From the NCBI GenBank assembly GCA_031407765.1, contig JANOIR010000389.1, positions 1-11,607 of the forward strand: 11,607 nucleotides of DNA. Reading direction: 5' to 3'. Below are positions 5,436 to 11,607 of this stretch, piece after piece (position 1 is the first letter of the stretch; the number at the start of each line of letters is the position of its first letter). The notes beneath the pieces are model-generated. The model was given only the letters and a program-made list of their open reading frames with translations, had not been told where the DNA came from and made no database searches. Origin of the DNA: JBDSLU01 sp031407765 (GTDB lineage Bacteria > Acidobacteriota > Vicinamibacteria > Vicinamibacterales > Vicinamibacteraceae). The position numbers and the translations under genes are program-made.

Positions 5436-7619
5436 GTGAGACGCATCCTCGCCTTGTCGCTCGCCATCCTGTCGTTCGCCGCTGTCGCCCACCTTGCGGC
5501 GCAGCAGCCAGCGCCGGCTCAGACCCCGCCGCCGCAGCGCGCCGTCGAGGCCGAGGCGACGAGCGTCACCGCGCTCGTAATCGACGTCGTCGTCCGCGAC
5601 CGCGCCGGCAACCCGGTGACCGGACTGACGCCCGACGACTTCCAGCTCTTCGAGGACGGCGTCCGGCAGGACATCGGCTCGATGACGGCGGTCAGCAAGC
5701 CGGCGGTGACGCGAGCCGGCGCAACCACGGGAGTCGCCGCCGCTCCGACGGAATCCGCCGGCGAGGCCGCGCGCAAGGCGCCGGAGGTGCTGGCGCTGGT
5801 CTTCGACCGGCTGACCTCCGACGGCCGCGCCATGGCGTTCAAAGCGGCGCAGCAGTACATCGGCGAGACCAAGGTCTCGAACAACGTCATCGCGGTCTTC
5901 GGCATCGACCTGTCGCTCATCTTCCACCAGCCGTTCACCCGCGACGCCGACGCGATCCGCGATGCGATCAGCGCCGCCGCCGGACGCAGCACGTCGACGT
6001 TCGGCTCGACGCGGCAGCAGTCGTCGCAGTCGGCCGAGCAGCTCGTGCGCACCAACACCGCGCTCAACAACATGACCGGGTCGGCCGGCGCGGCCGGCAC
6101 CTCGCAGGCCATCGGCGGCGCCGCCGCCGACGCACAGTTCGCCACCATTCAGCGCCGGATGGCCGAGACCTTCAGCGCGCTCGAGCGCGACGAGCAGGGC
6201 TATGCCACGGCCAACGCGCTCATGGCCGTCGTCAGCGCGATGAAGGCCATCCCCGGCCGCAAGAGCGTCGTGTTCTTCACCGAGGGGCTGGCGATTCCCC
6301 CCAACATCAAGGCGCGCTTCGAGTCGGTGATCGACGCGGCCAACCGCGCCAACGTCAGCATCTACCCGATGGACGCGGCCGGCCTGCGCACCGACAGCAC
6401 TACCAAGGAGACGGCCGCGGGCGTACGCGAGGCGAGCGCGATCACGCTCGGGCGCGATCCGACCCGCGACGTCTCGGACCGCCCGATGATGATGGCGCTC
6501 GAGAAGAACGAGGACCTGCTGCGCGCCGATCCGCACAGCGGCCTCGACCAGCTCGCCGACCAGACGGGCGGCTTCCTGATCGCCAACACCAACGACCTCC
6601 GTGGCGGCTTCAACCGCATCGACACGGACATGCGGAACTACTACGTGCTGACCTACGTGCCCAAGAACACGACGTTCGACGGCAGGTTCCGCAGCGTCGA
6701 CGTCAAGGTGCGGCGCACCGACCTGCGCGTCAGCTCTCGCAAGGGCTACTTCGCGCTGCGCCCGAGCACGAGCGCCGCTCCGGTGCTCGGCTTCGAGGCG
6801 CCGGCGCTCGCGGTGCTGGATCGCACACGCCCGCCCAACGACTTCCCGGTGCGGGCGCTCTCGCTCCGCTTTCCCGAAGGCGACCGTCCGGGCCTGGTGC
6901 CGATCCTGGTCACGGTGCCGACGACAGGCATCGCGTTCCGTGAGGTGCCCGAACGCAAGCTCTTCACCGCTGACTTCATGGTGCTGGTCCGCGTCAAGGA
7001 CGCCGCCGGCACGGTGATCGAGAAGATGTCGCAGCGCTACGAGCTGCAAGTGCCCGTCGACCAGATGGCGAACAGCAAAGGCGGCGAGGTCCTCTTCTAC
7101 CGTGAGGCCGTGCTCGGCCCAGCGAATTACTCGCTCGAGACCGTGGTCTACGACGCCTTCGCCAACAAGGCGTCGGTGCGCCTCTCGACACTCGACGTCT
7201 CGGCCGCCAACCTGGAGGCGCTGCGCATGAGCAGCATCGTCGCTATCCGGCGCGCCGAGAAGGTGCCGGAGGGGCAGCGCGTCGCCGGCAGCCCGCTGTA
7301 CCTCGGCGACCAGCTGCTGACGCCGTCGATGGGCGAGCCGTTCTCGAAGGCGGCGACAAAGGAGCTGCCGTTCTACTTCGTGGTCTACCCGGCCAAGGCC
7401 GGCGGCGCGCCGACCGCGACGCTGTCCCTCCTCAGCTCGGGCAAGCCGCTGGCCGAGGCACCGCTCGAGCTCGCTGCCGCCGATGTCAAGGGCCGCATCG
7501 CCCAGGTCAGCCGGATTCCCCTCGAAGCGCTCGCCCCCGGGACCTACGAGCTCCGCGTCGCCGTCAAGCAGGGCGCGCAGAGCGCAGTCCACGGGCTCAC
7601 GTTCAGAGTCGCGCCGTAG
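5436..7619 (+). CDS. VWFA-related domain protein 1 (acidobacterial type)
   Basis: A 727-residue exported protein. The GTG start is chosen because AGGA, overlapping the previous stop codon, lies 6 bases upstream and the first codons give a signal peptide (RRILALSLAILSFAAVAHLAA). The reading frame continues upstream to 4551 but only as an out-of-frame shadow of the TPR gene. Residues 44-85 carry the opening strand and DFQLFEDGVRQDIGSMT motif typical of the acidobacterial VWFA-related family (TIGR03436). The VWA fold spans about 115-440, with LALVFDRLTSDG, GRKSVVFFTEGL, ANRANVSIYPMDAAGLR, LADQTGGFLIANTNDLRGG and YYVLTYVPKN. The metal site is degenerate: D124-R-L-T-S replaces DxSxS. A Ser/Thr/Gln/Ala-rich insert lies at about 184-236. 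Residues 450-727 look like beta-sandwich domains, ending APGTYELRVAV. It is paralogous to the next gene. A binding or adhesion role is inferred from the fold only. Confidence 0.93.
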   Translation: MRRILALSLAILSFAAVAHLAAQQPAPAQTPPPQRAVEAEATSVTALVIDVVVRDRAGNPVTGLTPDDFQLFEDGVRQDIGSMTAVSKPAVTRAGATTGVAAAPTESAGEAARKAPEVLALVFDRLTSDGRAMAFKAAQQYIGETKVSNNVIAVFGIDLSLIFHQPFTRDADAIRDAISAAAGRSTSTFGSTRQQSSQSAEQLVRTNTALNNMTGSAGAAGTSQAIGGAAADAQFATIQRRMAETFSALERDEQGYATANALMAVVSAMKAIPGRKSVVFFTEGLAIPPNIKARFESVIDAANRANVSIYPMDAAGLRTDSTTKETAAGVREASAITLGRDPTRDVSDRPMMMALEKNEDLLRADPHSGLDQLADQTGGFLIANTNDLRGGFNRIDTDMRNYYVLTYVPKNTTFDGRFRSVDVKVRRTDLRVSSRKGYFALRPSTSAAPVLGFEAPALAVLDRTRPPNDFPVRALSLRFPEGDRPGLVPILVTVPTTGIAFREVPERKLFTADFMVLVRVKDAAGTVIEKMSQRYELQVPVDQMANSKGGEVLFYREAVLGPANYSLETVVYDAFANKASVRLSTLDVSAANLEALRMSSIVAIRRAEKVPEGQRVAGSPLYLGDQLLTPSMGEPFSKAATKELPFYFVVYPAKAGGAPTATLSLLSSGKPLAEAPLELAAADVKGRIAQVSRIPLEALAPGTYELRVAVKQGAQSAVHGLTFRVAP

Positions 7620-7643
7620 CGCGCCCACGCGGGAGCCACTGCC

Positions 7644-9848
7644 GTGCCGATACGACGCATCGCCTCCGTGATCGTCTCGAGCGCCGCCGCGGTGGCGCTC
7701 GTCGGGGCCCGAGGCCAGGAGCCGGCTCGCGCCCGGGCGACCTTCGGCGCCTACTCGACGGCCGTGCTCGTCGACGTCGTCGTCCGCGACGGCAGGGGCC
7801 GGCCGGTGACCGACCTCACCGCCGCGGACTTCGAGCTGCGCGAGGACGGCAGGGCCCAGACGATTGGCTCGTTCACGCGCGTCTCACGGGGGACCGGAAT
7901 CGGCATCAACGTCGCGCTCAAGGAGGCGGGCGGAGTCACGCACGTCGGTGCCTCGCCACCGCCGGCCGACGATACGCCGAGCGAGAACGACGACAAGAGC
8001 CCCAGCGTCACGGCGCTGGTCTTCGACTCCCTGTCGCCGGAAGGCGTCAGCCTGTCGCAGAAGGCCGCCCTCGAGGCGCTGCCGATGACGGCGACGCCCA
8101 ATGCCCGCATCGGGGTCTTCGTGACCTCGCCGCAGGTCAAGCCGCTGCAAGGCTACACCGACGACCCGACGCTCGTCCGAGCGGCGGTGCGCCGGGTCAT
8201 GACCGATGGGTCGAGCCAGAAACCGGATGCCGACCACCTGCAAGCGATGCGCGATCGGCGGGAGGCACTCGATCGCCAGAGCCAAGCGGCGCAGGCGCAG
8301 ATCTCGAGTCAGGGCGGCGCCGGCCTGGCGACCACGGGTACCAACATCGGCCAGGTCGAGATGGATCGCCGGCTGGTGATCGGCCAGCTGCGGATGCTGC
8401 AGGCCTTCGACACGCTCGATCGCGAGCAGCGCGGCGCGTCCGCGACCAACGCCCTGTTTTCGATCCTGCAGTCGCTGGTCGAGATGCCGGGCCGCAAGCA
8501 GCTGATCCTGTTCTCCGAGGGGCTCCCTGCCTCGCCGGCGCTCGAGGCCAACCTCCAGGCGGTCGTCGAGTCGGCGAACCGCGCCAACATCACCGTCTAT
8601 GCCATCGACGCCAGCGGCCTGCGCGTCGTCAGCGGGACCACCGAGACGCGCCGCGAGATCGAGGAAACCAACAAAGAGCGGCTGCGCCAATTGGCAGCCC
8701 CGACCGACTACACCGACCAGCCGATGATGCGCCTGGTCGAGCGAACCGAAGACCTGCTGCGGCTGGACTCGCAGACGGGCCTCGCGCGTCTTGCGCACGA
8801 CACGGGCGGCTTCCTCGTCAGTGACACCAACAACCTGCGCGGCGCCTTGCGGCGGATCGACGAGGACACGCGCTTCCACTACCTCATCACCTACGCGCCG
8901 ACCAACACCAACTTCGACGGCCGCTTCCGCGCCATCGACGTCAAGGTGAAGCGCCCCGGCCTCACGGTCTTCGCGCGCAGCGGCTACCGCGCGCTGCGCA
9001 CCGCGCCGACCGTCCCCGTGCTCGGCTACGAAGGGCCGGCGCTCGCCGCGCTCGAATCGGCCAAGCTGCCCAACCAGTTCCCGTTCTCGAGCGTCGTGCT
9101 GAACTTTCCGGAAGCGAAGCGGCCGGGGCTCTCGCCGCTGGTCGTGCGGCTCAAGACCGACGTCCTCACCTACGAGGAGCACCCCGAGACGAGCAGCTAC
9201 GACGCCGAGGCGATCGTGGTGGCGCGCTACAAGAACGCCGCCGGTGAGGTGGTGCACAAGGACAGCCAGCAGTACCACCTCACCGGCAAGCTGCACGAGC
9301 TCGCCGCGGCGCGCAAGGGCGAGATCCTCTTCTACCGCGAGCCGACGCTCGCCCCCGGCACCTACACCGTCGAGGTTGCGGTGACCGACGGCCTCGGGCC
9401 GCGCGCGAGCGCGCGCGTCTCGACGATCGAGGTGCCGCGCGCGACCATGCACGACCTGCGGATGAGCAGCCTGGTGCTGATCGGCAGGATGGAGCGCGTC
9501 ACCGAAGGCAAGGACTCCAACCCGCTCTACGCCGGCGACGTGCTGATCTACCCGAGCGGTGGCGAGCCGTTCAGCCGATCGGGCGACAAGCAGCTCGGGC
9601 TCTTCTACACGATCTATCCCGCCGCGGGCTTCAGCGCGCCGCAGGCGACGATCGAGATCCAGCGCAACGGCCGCATGCTGACCAGCGCGCCGGTGACGCT
9701 CGGCGAGCGCGACGCGCAGGGACGCATCCAGCAGGTGACCCGCATCCCGCTGGCGCCGCTGACGCCAGGTACCTACGAGCTGCGCGTGCAGGTGCACGAC
9801 GGGAAGGCGTCGCTCACCCGATCGGCGTTCTTTCAGGTCCGGGATTGA
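7644..9848 (+). CDS. VWFA-related domain protein 2 (paralogue of the preceding gene)
   Basis: A 734-residue exported protein starting at GTG 7644, with GGGAG (7631-7635) 8 bases upstream and a signal peptide (IRRIASVIVSSAAAVALVGA). It repeats the architecture of the preceding gene: VDVVVRDGRGRPVTDLTAAD and FELREDG at about 43-69; VWA fold about 120-440 with TALVFDSLSPEG, GRKQLILFSEGL, ANRANITVYAIDASGLR, LAHDTGGFLVSDTNNLRG and HYLITYAPTNTNFDGRFR; and a beta-sandwich tail ending TPGTYELRVQVHDG. The MIDAS equivalent is D128-S-L-S-P, so metal binding by the classical site is doubtful. A polar, charged and Gln-rich segment at about 190-240 replaces the Ser/Thr-rich insert of its neighbour. The 24-base gap before it and the 4-base overlap after it place it inside one operon. 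The two copies look like an old tandem duplication that has diverged; a paired or heteromeric role is inferred. Confidence 0.93.
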   Translation: MPIRRIASVIVSSAAAVALVGARGQEPARARATFGAYSTAVLVDVVVRDGRGRPVTDLTAADFELREDGRAQTIGSFTRVSRGTGIGINVALKEAGGVTHVGASPPPADDTPSENDDKSPSVTALVFDSLSPEGVSLSQKAALEALPMTATPNARIGVFVTSPQVKPLQGYTDDPTLVRAAVRRVMTDGSSQKPDADHLQAMRDRREALDRQSQAAQAQISSQGGAGLATTGTNIGQVEMDRRLVIGQLRMLQAFDTLDREQRGASATNALFSILQSLVEMPGRKQLILFSEGLPASPALEANLQAVVESANRANITVYAIDASGLRVVSGTTETRREIEETNKERLRQLAAPTDYTDQPMMRLVERTEDLLRLDSQTGLARLAHDTGGFLVSDTNNLRGALRRIDEDTRFHYLITYAPTNTNFDGRFRAIDVKVKRPGLTVFARSGYRALRTAPTVPVLGYEGPALAALESAKLPNQFPFSSVVLNFPEAKRPGLSPLVVRLKTDVLTYEEHPETSSYDAEAIVVARYKNAAGEVVHKDSQQYHLTGKLHELAAARKGEILFYREPTLAPGTYTVEVAVTDGLGPRASARVSTIEVPRATMHDLRMSSLVLIGRMERVTEGKDSNPLYAGDVLIYPSGGEPFSRSGDKQLGLFYTIYPAAGFSAPQATIEIQRNGRMLTSAPVTLGERDAQGRIQQVTRIPLAPLTPGTYELRVQVHDGKASLTRSAFFQVRD

Positions 9849-11607
9849 CCCGGCTGCGCCTGATCGCGGGCGTCCTCGCCGTGGGGCTGCTGGCGACGGG
9901 CCGCGGCCTCCCGGCGCAGGCCCCCGCCGAGCCCGCTGCGGGCACGCGCGCGATGGCGGCGCTGCTCGCCGAGCGCGCCGCGGCCGTCGGCCCGCGTGAC
10001 CTCTGGTTCAACGTCAACGATCGCCGCGTCGAGCTCTACACGGCCGCGATCGCCGGCCGGCGCGGCCCGGCGGTCGTCGAGCTGCGCACGCTGCTGGCGA
10101 AGGAGCTGCTGTTCTCGGGCCGTTATGCCGAGGGCGTCGCCCTGCTCGACGAGCTGGTCAAGGAAGTGGCGGCGGTCGGCTCGCTCGAAGGCGTTTTCGC
10201 CGAGGTCGAGCTGCTGCAGCTGCAGGCGACGACGCTGATGCGGTGGGGCGAGGAGCAGAACTGTGTCCTCGGCCACAACCGCGACTCGTGCCTGCTGCCG
10301 ATCAAGGGCCTGGGCGTGCACGCCAAACGCGAGGGCTCGTCACGCGCCGTGCCGGTGCTCGAGCGCGTGCTCAAGCTCGATCCGAGCAACCTGAAGGCGC
10401 GCTGGCTGCTCAACATCGCGCACATGACGCTCGGCTCGTACCCGGACGGCGTCACGCCGCGCTTCCTGATTCCGCCGTCCGCCTTCGCGGCCGCGTATCC
10501 GCTGCCCGCCTTCGAGAATGTCGCCGCGAACGTCGGTCTCGACATCTATGGCGTCTCGGGCGGCGCCGTGCTCGAGGACTTCGACGAGGACGGGCGCCTC
10601 GACGTGGTGGTCACGGCGATCGGGTTCACCGATCAGATGCGGGTGTTCCGCAACGACGGCACCGGCCGGTTCGCCGATGTCACCGCGGCGTCGGGGCTGA
10701 CCGGCATCACTGGCGGCCTCAACATGGTGACCGCCGACTACGACAACGACGGCCTGCTCGACATCCTGGTGCTCCGCGGCGCGTGGATGGGCGCGGCGGG
10801 CAAGTTCCCGCTGTCGCTGCTCCGCAACCGCGGCAACCTGCGCTTCGACGACGTCACGATTGCGGCCGGCCTGCTGCGCCTGCGCCCGACGCAGACGGCG
10901 ACGTGGCTCGATTTCGATGGCGACGGCTTCCTCGACGTCTTCGTCGGCAACGAGTCGGGCGGTGCGGTCGTCAACCCGTGCGAGCTGTACCGCAACAACC
11001 GCAACGGCACGTTCACCGATGTGTCGAAAGCGGCCGGCGTCGACCTGGTCGCCTTCGTCAAGGGCGTGGTCAGCGCCGACTACGACAACGACGGCGATCC
11101 CGATCTGTTCCTGTCGGTCGCGCAGGGCGCCAACCGCCTGTTCCGCAACGACGGGCCGCCGGCCGCCGGCGCGTCGGGCTGGCGCTTCACCGAGGTGGCG
11201 GCGCAGGCCGGCGTCAGCGACCCGAAGCACAGCTTCCCGGCGGTCTTCTTCGACTACGACAACGACGGCTGGATCGATCTCTACGTCGCCGCGTACTGGG
11301 GCAGCGCGGAAGACGTCGCGGCCGACTACCTGAAGCTCGAGACGCCGGTCGATCGGGGCATCCTCTATCGCAACCGCGGCGACGGCACGTTCGCCGACGT
11401 CACGCGCGAGGCCGGCCTCTACACCGTGATGCAGGTGATGGGTCTGAACTACGGCGACCTCGACAACGACGGCTGGCTGGACCTCTACGCTGGCACCGGC
11501 AACCCCGACTTCGACACGCTCGTCCCGAACCGCATGTTCCGCAACGACGAGGGCAAACGGTTCCAGGACGTCACTACCGCCGGCAACTTCGGCCACCTGC
11601 AGAAGGG
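9845..11607 (+). CDS. CRTAC1-like FG-GAP/VCBS beta-propeller protein, cut by window end
   Basis: Open from TTG 9845 to the right edge without a stop; 587 residues are visible. TTG is chosen because it gives a complete signal peptide (TRLRLIAGVLAVGLLATG, then PAQA) and overlaps the preceding stop as TTGA, a translational-coupling arrangement; AGG at 9835-9837 is a weak binding site 7 bases upstream. Residues 35-200 are helical and TPR-like (RYAEGVALLDELVKE, VPVLERVLKLDPSNLKAR), with a cysteine pair C140-x8-C149. From 245 come six FG-GAP/VCBS blades, each with a calcium-type DxDxDGxxD loop at residues 245, 298, 356, 412, 470 and 538, often followed by a phrase like FADVTREAGL. The visible end (NFGHLQKG) matches the family just before its last blades; an ASPIC/UnbV domain would be expected beyond the edge. 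Such propellers bind proteins or surfaces extracellularly; the partner is unknown. Confidence 0.92.
   Translation, partial: MTRLRLIAGVLAVGLLATGRGLPAQAPAEPAAGTRAMAALLAERAAAVGPRDLWFNVNDRRVELYTAAIAGRRGPAVVELRTLLAKELLFSGRYAEGVALLDELVKEVAAVGSLEGVFAEVELLQLQATTLMRWGEEQNCVLGHNRDSCLLPIKGLGVHAKREGSSRAVPVLERVLKLDPSNLKARWLLNIAHMTLGSYPDGVTPRFLIPPSAFAAAYPLPAFENVAANVGLDIYGVSGGAVLEDFDEDGRLDVVVTAIGFTDQMRVFRNDGTGRFADVTAASGLTGITGGLNMVTADYDNDGLLDILVLRGAWMGAAGKFPLSLLRNRGNLRFDDVTIAAGLLRLRPTQTATWLDFDGDGFLDVFVGNESGGAVVNPCELYRNNRNGTFTDVSKAAGVDLVAFVKGVVSADYDNDGDPDLFLSVAQGANRLFRNDGPPAAGASGWRFTEVAAQAGVSDPKHSFPAVFFDYDNDGWIDLYVAAYWGSAEDVAADYLKLETPVDRGILYRNRGDGTFADVTREAGLYTVMQVMGLNYGDLDNDGWLDLYAGTGNPDFDTLVPNRMFRNDEGKRFQDVTTAGNFGHLQK

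Noticed and set aside
4962..7628. Antisense open frame of 888 codons opposite the TPR and first VWFA genes
   Set aside because: Same composition artefact: an Arg/Ala/Asp/His/Leu-rich product without motifs, spanning two well-supported forward genes.
5436..7700. Arg-Arg near the N-termini of both VWFA proteins as Tat signals
   Set aside because: The Arg pairs lack the surrounding S/T-R-R-x-F-L-K pattern, and the hydrophobic cores look like ordinary Sec signals.
9400..9418. GCGCGC-rich stretch as a Z-DNA or repeat element
   Set aside because: The alternation is broken and it encodes conserved residues of the second VWFA protein. It is explained by GC-rich Arg/Ala codons.
10340..11596. Antisense open frame of 418 codons opposite the propeller gene
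   Set aside because: The forward frame shows six DxDxDGxxD repeats and a signal peptide. The antisense product is a repetitive Val/Ala/Glu/Arg-rich shadow of those repeats.

Overview
The window is GC-rich and gene-dense. All genes lie on the + strand and all appear to encode exported proteins. The combination is an Oar-like TonB-dependent receptor with an N-terminal carboxypeptidase-regulatory-like domain, a TPR protein, two VWFA-related proteins of the type common in Acidobacteria, and an FG-GAP/VCBS (CRTAC1-type) protein. This points to an Acidobacteriota genome, most likely class Vicinamibacteria. That assignment is inferred from family content and composition; no marker gene is present.

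Layout. Bases 1-338 are an AT-richer control region. It holds two closely spaced A6 tracts, a perfect 7-1-7 palindrome resembling GntR/FadR-subfamily operators (128-142), and a sigma70-like promoter with TTGACA and an extended -10 (254-283). It is followed by a short leader with a Shine-Dalgarno sequence. Bases 339-3950 encode the large outer-membrane TonB-dependent receptor. Bases 3951-4164 hold a stem-loop just after the stop, a textbook rho-independent terminator (4046-4077), a dyad, and the start signals of the next unit. From 4165 to the right edge runs a tight four-gene cluster: TPR protein, VWFA protein 1, VWFA protein 2 and CRTAC1-like protein (cut by the window end). The gaps are 8 nt, 24 nt and a 4-nt overlap, so it is almost certainly one operon, separated from the receptor gene by the terminator.

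How the genes may work together. The receptor should import, or at least bind, a bulky substrate at the outer membrane using TonB energy; the substrate cannot be read from the sequence. The four downstream proteins each start with a signal peptide and consist of protein-interaction folds: TPR solenoids, von Willebrand A domains with decayed metal sites, beta-sandwich tails and a calcium-type beta-propeller. None has a recognisable enzyme active site. The simplest inference is an extracytoplasmic assembly or scaffold of unknown function. It is the most interesting unit here, though its component families are known in Acidobacteria. I saw no RNA genes, mobile elements, CRISPR arrays or defence genes.
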